Origin: Nitrospira japonica
GTDB lineage: Bacteria > Nitrospirota > Nitrospiria > Nitrospirales > Nitrospiraceae
NCBI RefSeq assembly: GCF_900169565.1
Contig: NZ_LT828648.1
Location: forward strand, 3,074,501 to 3,138,500
Direction of reading: 5' to 3'
Length of the DNA stretch: 64,000 bases
The notes under the pieces are model-generated. The model was not told the DNA's origin, searched no databases, and worked only from the letters and a program-made list of their open reading frames with translations. The first letter of the stretch is position 1. Each line of letters begins with the position of its first letter. This document shows, one piece after another, positions 54,503 through 62,509 of the stretch. Position numbers and translations under genes: made by a program.

Positions 54503-54730
54503 ATGCCTGTCCGCCCGGATCCTTCCTTTTCTGAATCCCTCTCCGGTGACCATCGCCGGGTCTTCTATGAAGGCCACCGGTCGATCGCGCTGTTCATGAT
54601 TCTGGTGGTGTTCCTGTCGCCGTTCGCCGGGCTCTATGTCGCGAACCTGTTCGGTACCGTACTTGGCGTCATCCTTTCCGTCGCCGCCTTTTATTTCACT
54701 CCCTACGTCTGGCTCAAGATCGCCGGCTGA
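54503..54730 (+). CDS. 75-aa membrane protein
   Basis: A short protein beginning MPVRPDPSFSESLSGDHRRV, then two hydrophobic helices (SIALFMILVVFLSPFAGLYV and LGVILSVAAFYFTPYVWLKI). The ATG at 54503 abuts the repeat array, and upstream in-frame extension would be repeat-encoded. No family is recognised; such small two-helix proteins are common and uncharacterised. Confidence 0.55.
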   Translation: MPVRPDPSFSESLSGDHRRVFYEGHRSIALFMILVVFLSPFAGLYVANLFGTVLGVILSVAAFYFTPYVWLKIAG

Positions 54731-54855
54731 TAAGACTACCGGCGCAAGACAAGGGATCGGGAGTCTTGGTTTCTCGCTTCTTCCGCACGAAGTGGATAGG
54801 GGGACGTAGTGGGCGTATGATCCATCGGTGAAACACGGTAAAATAGGATTTCTCT

Positions 54856-55353
54856 ATGGAACGGACACTCCAAGTCCTGAATGAGCTTAAGCGCGATGGC
54901 ATTTTGAGCCGCTACGCCATCGGCGGGGCGATGGGTGCCATGTTTTACATTGAACCACTCCTCACTTTTGATCTGGACATCATCGTGTTGTTGCCGGAGA
55001 CGAAAGGCGGGCTTCTCACGCTCGCCCCACTCTATGAAGCGCTGCGTATAAAGGGATACGCGGAAGAAGGGGAGTGTGTGGTGATCGAAGGTGTCCCTGT
55101 CCAGTTCTTGCCTGCGTACAATGCTCTGCTGGAAGAGGCTTTGCAAAACGCCCGCACGATGTCCTATGAATCCACATCCACACAAGTGCTTGGAGCGGAG
55201 CACCTCGTGGCCATTTGCCTCCAGACGGGGCGGACGAAGGATCGCGAGCGGGTGCGGATTCTGCAAGAAGAAGCCGATCTGGACTCTGAGTATCTCGGTG
55301 AAATTCTCCGGCGACATCAACTGGAAGGGAAGTGGAAAGAATGGACCGCTTGA
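54856..55353 (+). CDS. Nucleotidyltransferase-fold protein (putative toxin)
   Basis: A 165-aa protein. SRYAIGGAMGAMFYIEPLLT, then FDLDIIVLLP, fits the GG...DxDxxV/I nucleotidyltransferase core in the AbiEii/DUF6036-like group. EHLVAICLQTGRTKDRERV matches the downstream K-D-x-x-R segment common in the same group. The stop overlaps the next gene's start (55341) by 13 bp, so the two form a coupled pair. Such pairs are often toxin-antitoxin-like, with the nucleotidyltransferase modifying tRNA or protein. The start follows TAGGATTTCTCT. Confidence 0.7.
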   Translation: MERTLQVLNELKRDGILSRYAIGGAMGAMFYIEPLLTFDLDIIVLLPETKGGLLTLAPLYEALRIKGYAEEGECVVIEGVPVQFLPAYNALLEEALQNARTMSYESTSTQVLGAEHLVAICLQTGRTKDRERVRILQEEADLDSEYLGEILRRHQLEGKWKEWTA

Positions 55354-55562
55354 AACCCGTGATTGAAACGTTGTTTCGTGCCAAACAACAACGACGGAAG
55401 AAGCTTGTGGCCTTGCCCTTCCCAGAAAAAGTTCGGGCTGTTATCCGGATGCAGCAGATGGCCGCACCAATCTTGCTCGCCCGAGGCAAATCCGTGCGTG
55501 TTTGGGAATTGGGTCTGGTTCAAGACGGGCGTTTATCCTCCGGCGCGCGGCAAGACAATTGA
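55341..55562 (+). CDS. Partner of the nucleotidyltransferase (putative antitoxin-like)
   Basis: A 73-aa basic protein: MDRLKPVIETLFRAKQQRRK, then KLVALPFPEKVRAVIRMQQM and APILLARGKSVRVWEL. This small protein is the recurring companion of the NTase-fold genes of the same type. It overlaps the upstream gene by 13 bp. Its C-terminal tail (VQDGRLSSGARQDN) extends beyond what I would expect after the VRVW motif and may be translated repeat or read-on sequence. Function is inferred only from pairing. Confidence 0.6.
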   Translation: MDRLKPVIETLFRAKQQRRKKLVALPFPEKVRAVIRMQQMAAPILLARGKSVRVWELGLVQDGRLSSGARQDN

Positions 55563-55685
55563 ACAGGTTACCTCTCTTGCGACATGTAGTCTGGACGGGA
55601 ACTTTCGCAATCAACAAGGGCTCCCGACAAGCCTCTTCTCTTCCTCACGATGTCATACTCATTACCGTTCTTAGGAGACTCTCAC

Positions 55686-56165
55686 ATGCCTAAAATGTAC
55701 ATCTGCCTCTGGTCCAACGACAAAGCCGAGGACATGGCCAACTTCTACAAATCCGTCTTCAAGGGCACCAAGATCGGGAAGACGTGGTATTGGGGCCCGA
55801 ATCCGATGAGAGTCAAAGAAGGCTCGGTCTTGACCATGGACATCACCGTGTTGGGACAGCGGATCATGCTGTTGAACGGGTTCAGCAAGATGCCGTTCAA
55901 TGAGTCCGTCTCCATGGTCGTGCCGTGCAAAAACCAGCGCGAGATCGACGCCTATTGGAAAGCCCTGCTCCGAGGCGGGGGAAAGCCCGTGCAATGCGGC
56001 TGGCTGATCGACAAGTTCGGGGTCCGTTGGCAGGTCTTTCCCGTCGAAATCGAAAAGTGGCAGGCCAGCAAGAACAAGAAAAAGAAGCAGGCCATGAACG
56101 AAGCCATGTGGAAGATGGTCAAACTCGACGCCAAAAAGCTCAAAGAGGCCTTTGATCGCGCCTGA
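55686..56165 (+). CDS. VOC-family (PhnB-like) protein
   Basis: A 159-aa protein of the vicinal-oxygen-chelate fold: CLWSNDKAEDMANFYKSVFK, then MDITVLGQRIMLLNGFSK and GWLIDKFGVRWQVFPVEIEK. The pattern is that of PhnB/3-demethylubiquinone-9 3-methyltransferase-like proteins. Glyoxalase-type metal chemistry is possible, but the C-terminus is unusually Lys-rich (KNKKKKQAMNEAMWKMVKLD). Start at 55686 follows AGGAGACTCAC. The function is not specific. Confidence 0.85.
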   Translation: MPKMYICLWSNDKAEDMANFYKSVFKGTKIGKTWYWGPNPMRVKEGSVLTMDITVLGQRIMLLNGFSKMPFNESVSMVVPCKNQREIDAYWKALLRGGGKPVQCGWLIDKFGVRWQVFPVEIEKWQASKNKKKKQAMNEAMWKMVKLDAKKLKEAFDRA

Positions 56166-56206
56166 GCTGGTATACTCACGCCAGTAATTTGTGAAGGTGA
56201 CTATCG

Positions 56207-56422
56207 ATGCTTACAAAACGATTGTCGAGGACAACTCATACGAAGAAGCGTTACGTGACGAACCGCGCGGGAAAAAAAACGGGAGTGGTTCTATCCCTTA
56301 GACGATACTCGCAACTGATGGAAGATCTTCACGATCTGGCCATGGTGGCAGAACGACGGCAAGAGGGATTAGTCGGCGCTGATGAAATACGAAAGCGGCT
56401 GCGACGGCGTGTCCACTTATAG
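56207..56422 (+). CDS. RelB/Phd-like antitoxin
   Basis: A 71-aa protein: YVTNRAGKKTGVVLSLRRYS then LMEDLHDLAMVAERRQEGL, the typical Phd/YefM/RelB pattern (GxxxxVvlSxxxYxxLxEdLxDlAvv.eR). A basic C-terminus (RKRLRRRVHL) is present. It is adjacent to a RelE-like gene whose start lies inside its 3' end. It would bind DNA and the toxin. Intact. Confidence 0.8.
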   Translation: MLTKRLSRTTHTKKRYVTNRAGKKTGVVLSLRRYSQLMEDLHDLAMVAERRQEGLVGADEIRKRLRRRVHL

Positions 56423-56678
56423 TCTTTGTTACAAGCCATCGGTCGAAAGAGATCTTCACTCCATCCCCCATACTATAGCTTCCCGCCTTCTCGATCGAAT
56501 CGATCGCTTAACGAGTGATCCATTTCCCCCTCAATCCATCAAACTCCACGGTGCGGAACGGCTCTATCGGCTTCGCGTCGGAGACTATCGCATTGTCTAC
56601 GAAGTCGACCGCGAGTTTGCCTAGATTACGATTCACTATATCCGCCATAGACGAGAGGTCTATCGGAAGCTACGTTGA
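56382..56678 (+). pseudogene. RelE/ParE-type toxin gene interrupted by a late TAG
   Basis: The frame starts at ATG 56382 or GTG 56409 (VSTYSLCYKPSVERDLHSIP). Family landmarks are RLLDRIDRLTSDPFPPQSIK and LYRLRVGDYRIVYEVDREFA, where a TAG occurs at 56622-56624. In frame beyond it stand ITIHYIRHRREVYRKLR and TGA at 56676-56678, precisely the RelE C-terminal strand and helix (the HRxxxYR tail). That tail carries residues important in RelE-type nucleases, so the 80-aa product is probably inactive. It pairs with the intact antitoxin gene upstream. Confidence 0.82.
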
Positions 56679-56900
56679 ATGGATGGCTTGTCGCTCCCTG
56701 CGAATGAAGCAGCGGGACAACCAGCCTTTCCTCTTTTCTGAAATCAATCGTTTTGGTAAAGTGCGCCCCGCAGCACCGTATCGAGCTCAGGTCGCGCGTG
56801 ATCATGGCGCGCCGCCAAGTCTCAGCAATCCTCGAGAATGTCTCTTCGCGCGATGGTGCCCGCTGACGAAGCGACGTTCGGAAAGTCGGTAATAGATCAG

Positions 56901-59300
56901 ATGGCCGCTTCGCCCGTTTCATCCCTCTCAGACGCAGCTGCGCAGCACATCGTGCAAGTCCTGGCCGCCGAACTCAAAATCCTGCCACATCAAGTGTCAT
57001 CCACCGTGGCCATGCTGGACGGAGGCGCGACCGTACCCTTCATCGCCCGATATCGGAAAGAAGCAACCGGCAACCTCGACGATACGACGCTGCGAAACCT
57101 GGACGAGCGGTTGATCTACCTGCGAGAACTCGAAGCGCGGCGTGCCGCAATCCTGACCTCCATCGAAGAGCAGGGAAAGCTCACGGATGCCTTGCGGGCC
57201 GCCGTCGGAGCGGCAGACACGAAGCAGGCGCTCGAAGATGTGTATCTGCCGTACAAGCCCAAACGGCGCACGAAGGCCGATATTGCACGCGAGGCGGGGC
57301 TCGAGCCTCTGGCCGATTCGCTGCTGGCCGACCCGACTCGGAATCCTCTTGAGGAAGCCGCTAAGTACGTCCGCGTGACGTCGGGAACCGATGGTGCCGA
57401 CGCCGGCGCGGTTCCGGATGCGAAAGCGGCCCTCGAGGGCGCCCGCGACATCTTGATGCAACGCTTTGCGGAGACTGCCGAGCTGTTGGCGAAGCTGCGT
57501 GCGCGCCTGTGGGAGGAGGGGAGGCTGTCGTCGGCCGTCGTGCCGGGGAAAGAACTCGCCGAAGAGGAAAAGTTTCGCGATTACTATGCCTCGTCGGAGC
57601 CGATCAAGAACGTGCCGTCGCACCGCGCGCTGGCGATGTTCCGCGGATGGCACCTCGGCGTGCTGAAACTCGAATTGACCTTGGACGAAACGGCGGAGGC
57701 CATGGCAATCCATCCCTGCACGGCCATGATTGCCACGCACGTCGGGATCGCAGAGCGGGGCCGCCCCGCCGACGCCTGGCTCATGGAAGTGTGCCGCTGG
57801 ACCTGGAAGGTCAAAGTACACCTGCAACTTACGACGGAACTGCTCCTTCGCGTGCGCGAAGCAGCTGAGACCGAAGCCATTCATGTATTCGCCCGCAATC
57901 TGCATGATCTCCTGTTGGCAGCGCCTGCTGGTCCAAAAGTGGTGCTCGGCATCGATCCCGGGATTCGCACCGGCTGCAAAGTGGCAGTGGTCGATGCGAC
58001 GGGAAAACTGCTCGAGACCTCGACGATCTATCCGCATCAGCCCAGGAACGACTGGCAGGGATCATTGGCGACGTTGCGGCAATTGGTCGATCGGCATCAG
58101 GTCCACTTGATCGCAATCGGGAACGGCACGGCGAGCCGCGAAACGGATAAACTGGCGGCTGAACTGATGAAGCTCTCCACTGAGACGACGTCGGAAGGCC
58201 GTCTTGCCAAGATCGTCGTGAGCGAGGCCGGCGCTTCGGTCTATTCTGCATCCGCGCTGGCCGCGGCGGAATTTCCCAGCTTGGACGTCAGCCTTAGGGG
58301 CGCGGTCTCGATCGCGCGCCGGCTCCAAGATCCGCTGGCTGAGCTGGTCAAGATCGAACCGAAGTCGATCGGCGTCGGCCAGTACCAGCACGATGTCAAT
58401 CAGCGCGCCCTCGCGCGGTCCCTCGATGCGACGGTGGAAGATTGCGTCAATGCCGTGGGCGTGGATGTGAACACGGCGTCGGTCCCGTTGCTCGCTCGGG
58501 TCTCCGGCTTGAACCAGACATTGGCCAAAAACATCGTCGAGTATCGGGATGCCCATGGAGCGTTCCGGGACCGGCGCGCACTGTGCAACGTGCCACGGCT
58601 CGGGGAGAAGACGTTCGAGCAGGCCGCCGGCTTTCTGCGCATCAACGATGGCGACAATCCGCTGGATCGGTCCGCCGTGCACCCGGAGGCCTATCCGGTC
58701 GTCGAGCGCATTCTGACCCAGCTTGGCAAACCGATGCAGGAGTTGATGGGGCAACGGTCACTCTTACAGGGCCTCTCGGCGGCGGACTTTATCGATGAGC
58801 GGTTCGGGCTCCCGACGGTCCGCGACATCCTGGTCGAATTAGAAAAGCCCGGCAGGGATCCGCGTCCAATCTTCAAGACGGCTGTCTTCAAAGATGGCGT
58901 GGAGGCGCTGTCCGACCTTCAGCCCGGCATGATCCTGGAGGGCGTCGTCACCAATGTGGCTGCCTTCGGTGCATTCGTCGATGTCGGCGTGCATCAGGAC
59001 GGACTCGTGCATGTCTCGGCGTTGGCCAATCGGTTCGTGAAAGATCCGCACGAAGTCGTGAAGGCAGGCCAGGTCGTCAAGGTGAAAGTCTTGGAGATTG
59101 ATTCAAAGCGGCAACGCATCTCATTGACGATGCGGCTGGACGAGGCGTCCGCTGTTCCACGTTCGCCACGTGAGACGAGTCATCAGGCGTCCAAGGCCGT
59201 GATGTCCGGCTCACGATCGGGCTCTGCGGCTCCTTCTGCTCAACCAATGGGCGCCTTGGCCCAAGCGCTGGCACGGGCCAAGGCAAAGCAGGCTGGATGA
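56901..59300 (+). CDS. tex: Tex-family transcription accessory protein
   Basis: A conserved nucleic-acid-binding protein of about 799 aa. The N-terminal Tex domain is [20 protein letters not shown] with [21 protein letters not shown] YqgF/RNase H-like domain ([20 protein letters not shown], near residue 350), helix-hairpin-helix repeats ([20 protein letters not shown], near 525) and a C-terminal S1 domain ([20 protein letters not shown], near 675) follow in family order. The start at 56901 gives the usual short N-terminus; a longer frame from 56838 is less like the family. Tex affects transcription and is found near-universally. Nothing unusual. Confidence 0.94.
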   Translation: MAASPVSSLSDAAAQHIVQVLAAELKILPHQVSSTVAMLDGGATVPFIARYRKEATGNLDDTTLRNLDERLIYLRELEARRAAILTSIEEQGKLTDALRAAVGAADTKQALEDVYLPYKPKRRTKADIAREAGLEPLADSLLADPTRNPLEEAAKYVRVTSGTDGADAGAVPDAKAALEGARDILMQRFAETAELLAKLRARLWEEGRLSSAVVPGKELAEEEKFRDYYASSEPIKNVPSHRALAMFRGWHLGVLKLELTLDETAEAMAIHPCTAMIATHVGIAERGRPADAWLMEVCRWTWKVKVHLQLTTELLLRVREAAETEAIHVFARNLHDLLLAAPAGPKVVLGIDPGIRTGCKVAVVDATGKLLETSTIYPHQPRNDWQGSLATLRQLVDRHQVHLIAIGNGTASRETDKLAAELMKLSTETTSEGRLAKIVVSEAGASVYSASALAAAEFPSLDVSLRGAVSIARRLQDPLAELVKIEPKSIGVGQYQHDVNQRALARSLDATVEDCVNAVGVDVNTASVPLLARVSGLNQTLAKNIVEYRDAHGAFRDRRALCNVPRLGEKTFEQAAGFLRINDGDNPLDRSAVHPEAYPVVERILTQLGKPMQELMGQRSLLQGLSAADFIDERFGLPTVRDILVELEKPGRDPRPIFKTAVFKDGVEALSDLQPGMILEGVVTNVAAFGAFVDVGVHQDGLVHVSALANRFVKDPHEVVKAGQVVKVKVLEIDSKRQRISLTMRLDEASAVPRSPRETSHQASKAVMSGSRSGSAAPSAQPMGALAQALARAKAKQAG

Positions 59301-59405
59301 AAATAAGTACAGTCGCTGTTCTGAAAATTAAGCATGGCGAACCCATCTTGTTGAAGGCGTCGGCCAGCTGAGCAATGAGCGCTAGAGTTCTGGTGATCGG
59401 AAGAA

Positions 59406-59490
59406 CGCGGGAATGACGAAATTCCCAGACATGCTACTTGTTCTGATGTTACGACAGGATCAAACTACTGAAAAGCCAGCCAGCCCATAG
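59406..59490. repeat. Degenerate repeat cluster between convergent genes
   Basis: CGGGAATGACGAAATTCCC followed by ATGCTACTTG ... ACTGAAAAGCCAGCC is a decayed mixture of the ATTCCCGC palindrome and the GGGACAGGCTA repeat. It lies between tex and the convergent hydrolase gene. The 222-bp gap contains no gene. Confidence 0.55.
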
Positions 59491-59522
59491 TTTTCTGTCA
59501 ACACACTGTCTTCGAACTGTGC

Positions 59523-60353
59523 TTAGCCTGCATACTGCCTAGCGAACCTCGTCAACTCCTGATTGAAACGCTCCGAATCTTCCAACTGAGGGCTATGTCC
59601 AACTCCCTCAAACACCGATACCTCGGCATGCGAGATACAGGTCAAGAGATGTTTCGTATGAGCGGGGGTGATGACGGCATCCTTCTCTCCTGTCGTAACC
59701 AGGACGGGGACCCTGATTCCCTTCATGACCGTGTCGCGATCGATGTTGCGCGAGATCATCCCCAGACGTGCCGTCGGCGGCACCACCATACTGCAGGCAA
59801 TCAAGATTTCTAGAACATCCTGCGGAGGTTGTTGTGCAAAAATGATCCGCACGAACTTGCATACCGCTTCGACGTTGGCTGTGAGATCGTCGGAACACAT
59901 ACCAGGGACGACGTTGATGAAATCGCTACCGAGCATGCTGCTTCCAGTTCCTCGACCCATGACCACAGCAGCACAGACGTAATTGATCCCACCGATCCCG
60001 CCCTCTCCATACTTCTCGAGATAATCATTGATGATATAGCCGCCATACGACCAGCCCACAAGCACTGGCTTGCGCAATGAAAGCGTGGTGAGGACGCCGT
60101 GGATATCGTCAGCCCAAAGGGTTGGCTGGCCGTACTGGTCGGATGCCGTCGGCTTTTCCGACATGCCATGACCGCGAAGATCGAGGCATACAAGGCGGAA
60201 CTCTTCAGCCAGAGCGGATTGGTATTGTTTGAGCCAGGCGAGCGAACAGAGGTTGATGCCAGGAATCAGGAGGATGGTCCTGCCGTCGGGCTGGCCGAAT
60301 TCGTGCACGGCCAACCGGAGCCCACCGCCTCCAGAGATGTGTTGTCTGGGCAT
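59523..60353 (-). CDS. Alpha/beta hydrolase
   Basis: A 276-aa hydrolase. The nucleophile elbow is PVLVGWSYGGYIINDY (S101 in GxSxG), the acid is in TTGEKDAVITP and the His in EGVGHSPQLEDSERF. An oxyanion-type loop is ILLIPGINLCSLAW and the DLRGHGMSEKP motif is the usual strand-4 landmark. No signal peptide, so cytoplasmic. It could be an esterase, peroxidase-like or C-C hydrolase; the substrate is not indicated. No RBS is obvious and start 60353 is taken from the frame. Confidence 0.88.
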   Translation of the reverse strand: MPRQHISGGGGLRLAVHEFGQPDGRTILLIPGINLCSLAWLKQYQSALAEEFRLVCLDLRGHGMSEKPTASDQYGQPTLWADDIHGVLTTLSLRKPVLVGWSYGGYIINDYLEKYGEGGIGGINYVCAAVVMGRGTGSSMLGSDFINVVPGMCSDDLTANVEAVCKFVRIIFAQQPPQDVLEILIACSMVVPPTARLGMISRNIDRDTVMKGIRVPVLVTTGEKDAVITPAHTKHLLTCISHAEVSVFEGVGHSPQLEDSERFNQELTRFARQYAG

Positions 60354-60547
60354 CGGTGTAGAGCACTCAATAGACGAATGAGGATGGTATGCCTCGATCT
60401 ATATTGTGTCAATCGGGACCATGTGGCCTTCTCCGAGTTCCGCTCACTGAAATTTCAATAGGCTTTCAGAGACTGGTCACTTCCCCAGTCGCATCGCTAC
60501 ATCGCAAAGTCCAGAGTATTAGATGGCTATCCATTGAGGAGGTTCCC

Positions 60548-61093
60548 ATGGCGAACCGTGAAGAGAAAGTGGACGCACGCAGCCTCTTCTTGGCTGCTCC
60601 TGGCCGCTCGCCAGAAATCACTGAATCAGCGGACGCATATGGATGGCTCGTTGGAAGCTGGGAATTGGATATTCGTGTGTATTGGGCGACCGATGTGAGT
60701 GCAAAGGGGCTCAAAGGTGAGGCTCATTTTGGTTGGGCGCTCGAAGGTCGTGCGATTCAGGACGTGTGGATCATGCCCCGTGTGGCGGAGCGCACCTCCA
60801 ATCAGGACAAGCACATGAATATGTACGGCACCACCCTCCGAGTCTGGGATGCCTCAATTCAGGCTTGGCGCATCACATGGATTAATCCGGCGGGAGACCA
60901 CAGGGAAGAACAGATCGGTCGATGGAGTGGCAAGGATTTCGTGCAACTCGGAGTTCGTTCCGACGGGACGCCCACACGCTGGATGTTCACGAACATCATG
61001 CCAAATTCGTTTCGTTGGACCGGCGAAGCGCTGAAGCCGGACGGTACCACCTGGACGCTTGAAGGCGACTTCCGTGTAACAAGAATGCGCTAA
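60548..61093 (+). CDS. Conserved hypothetical protein, DUF1579-like
   Basis: A 181-aa soluble protein. AYGWLVGSWELDIRVYWATD, HFGWALEGRAIQDVWIMPRV and LRVWDASIQAWRITWINPAG follow a lipocalin-like/DUF1579 scheme (GxW, then (I/V)xDxW and repeated beta strands). It is likely a small ligand-binding beta barrel. ATG 60548 is preceded by GAGGAGG at 5 nt. It ends in a clear hairpin (61116-61149). Function is unknown. Confidence 0.7.
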   Translation: MANREEKVDARSLFLAAPGRSPEITESADAYGWLVGSWELDIRVYWATDVSAKGLKGEAHFGWALEGRAIQDVWIMPRVAERTSNQDKHMNMYGTTLRVWDASIQAWRITWINPAGDHREEQIGRWSGKDFVQLGVRSDGTPTRWMFTNIMPNSFRWTGEALKPDGTTWTLEGDFRVTRMR

Positions 61094-61115
61094 CATGTCA
61101 GTTAGCCGGGAGAAC

Positions 61116-61149
61116 GGAAAAGGGGACAGGCTAAGCCGGCCCCTTTTCC
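61116..61149. terminator. Hairpin built from a GGGACAGGCTA repeat unit
   Basis: GGAAAAGGGGACAGGCT pairs with AGCCGGCCCCTTTTCC to form a compact stem between convergent genes (60548-61093 plus, 61165-61590 minus). It looks like a copy of the inverted repeat reused as a bidirectional terminator. Confidence 0.75.
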
Positions 61150-61164
61150 AGGCCGCTTGATGCA

Positions 61165-61590
61165 TTATTGAGTCTTCTTGTCTTGCTGCTCCATTTCACC
61201 CGCGGCCCGTGCCGATTTTCCTTCGCGAAGCTCCTCGGGTACTTGAGACATGTCCGGCTGCTTCCCGCTCTGCTGACGCTCCGTCGATTTCTTGGTTTGG
61301 CCGGTTCCTTTCTCGCCGATCCCCGCTGGCTCCTGAGCGGATCCTCGGATACCTTGCTGCTGCTGATTTAATTCTTGCGCAGCTTGCGCCGATTTGCCCT
61401 CCTGAATTTCCTCCGGTACCTGCGACATGTCGGGCTTGCTTCCGCTCTGTTGACGGTCCGTCGACTTTTGCGTCTGACCAGTCCCTTTTTCTCCGATGCC
61501 CGCCGGCTCTCCGGCAAATGCCGACGCGCCGAACACGAACGACGCGCCAACAAATAAGAACACAGGTAATCCGCTCTTGGTCATATTCAT
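61165..61590 (-). CDS. Secreted protein with two tandem approx. 57-residue repeats
   Basis: A 141-aa protein: signal peptide MNMTKSGLPVFLFVGASFVF, then GASAFAG. The mature part is two tandem copies, starting at residues 28 and 87, of EPAGIGEKGTGQT, KST-x-RQQSG, PDMSQVPEE and EGKSA. The chain is highly hydrophilic and Gln/Lys/Glu-rich, without Cys, and is probably disordered or helical. GGGAGG precedes the ATG. No homologous family is recognised. It may be a stress-related or surface-coat protein. Confidence 0.65.
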   Translation of the reverse strand: MNMTKSGLPVFLFVGASFVFGASAFAGEPAGIGEKGTGQTQKSTDRQQSGSKPDMSQVPEEIQEGKSAQAAQELNQQQQGIRGSAQEPAGIGEKGTGQTKKSTERQQSGKQPDMSQVPEELREGKSARAAGEMEQQDKKTQ

Positions 61591-61779
61591 AATCCCTCCC
61601 GTTTACACATGATTGGCCAATCACCCATGCTCTCATCGTAAAAAGTTCCGGTCCTCCTTTGTACTAGGGCTATCCTGAGTCGATCGTCATGGGTGGGGAT
61701 GAGATGGAACTGTGGGTTTGCTGACCTAGAGACTTTACTAGGGGGGATCTATACTCGGTGTGCGCGAATGGGCTTCTTT

Positions 61780-61970
61780 TGGAATTTGAAACTCTATTCT
61801 CTTTCTTAATTCCCGCTTCCGCGAGAATGACTTCTTTTCTATGGTTTCGGATTTGTCATTTCGAGTTTCTGAGTCTTGATATTTGGGATTTGTCCATTTG
61901 GTACTTGGACTTCCTTCATGGTTATCGTTTCGAATTTCGGATTTCGAATTTCGGATTTATTCAGTTGGTT
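61780..61970. repeat. AT-rich repeat array with palindrome
   Basis: A palindrome (TAATTCCCGCTTCCGCGAGA at 61808-61830) sits in units such as TTTCGGATTTGTCATTTCG, GATATTTGGGATTTGTCC and TTTCGAATTTCGGATTTCG. It fills most of the gap 61591-61972. It ends at the 3' end of the lipoprotein gene on the minus strand. Confidence 0.85.
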
Positions 61971-61972
61971 TT

Positions 61973-62380
61973 TCAAGGAACGCAGGTTCGAAACATTTCG
62001 TCGCATAAGTCATCTATTTGGTTTGTCTCTTTAGGAATGGGTTCGAATTCCACGCCCGTCACCTGGTCCTGCTCAATCAAGAGACTGGCCCAGCAGCCAC
62101 GATGCCGCATGTGTTGGCTGCCTTCCAGGAACGTGGTCGATCCGACAAAGGTGGACGCCTCTTTGTAGTAGCGGAGGATGACTCCGGTTTCATAGGGCAC
62201 TTCCTTGGCAGGCTGCCCTGCGCACTGGCGTATGTGCGTTTGGCTTTTCCCGACCAGGCGCTGGGCTATGGGCTTCGGCGTAGATGGCGCGGGGGGCGAG
62301 GCGCATCCCACGATGAGCAGAACGGCGAGAGACCAACACAATGAAATATACCGGTTCAATCTGCGATGTTGTACACTCAT
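61973..62380 (-). CDS. BamE-like small lipoprotein
   Basis: A 135-aa predicted lipoprotein with lipobox LIVGCASPP. AQRLVGKSQTHIRQCAGQPA and GVILRYYKEASTFVGSTTF resemble the SmpA/BamE turn and strands, but with an inserted cysteine. Three further Cys (RGCWAS, DLCDEM, RTCVP) suggest disulfides. A GTG two codons upstream of the ATG at 62380 is an alternative start. Function is unknown. Its 3' end abuts the repeat array. Confidence 0.65.
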   Translation of the reverse strand: MSVQHRRLNRYISLCWSLAVLLIVGCASPPAPSTPKPIAQRLVGKSQTHIRQCAGQPAKEVPYETGVILRYYKEASTFVGSTTFLEGSQHMRHRGCWASLLIEQDQVTGVEFEPIPKETNQIDDLCDEMFRTCVP

Positions 62381-62509
62381 TTCCACGTAACGAGCTGAGC
62401 GCGCCTGTGTCTGTATGATGTCCTGACTCGAAGAACCTGGAGCGACGTCATTCTAGGAGGCACTCGATCACGGCGCAAGTCTCTTCGCACGAAGTGAAAG
62501 GTTCATAGG

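Noticed and set aside
41188-56678. Genome-wide TAG recoding
   Set aside because: Housekeeping genes in the window (lolC, lysS, prfB) use TAG as a true stop, and large intact genes have no internal TAG. Local readthrough remains a testable idea, not a conclusion.
61758-62168. 136-aa plus-strand open frame
   Set aside because: Largely translated AT-rich repeat plus antisense of the lipoprotein gene at 61973.
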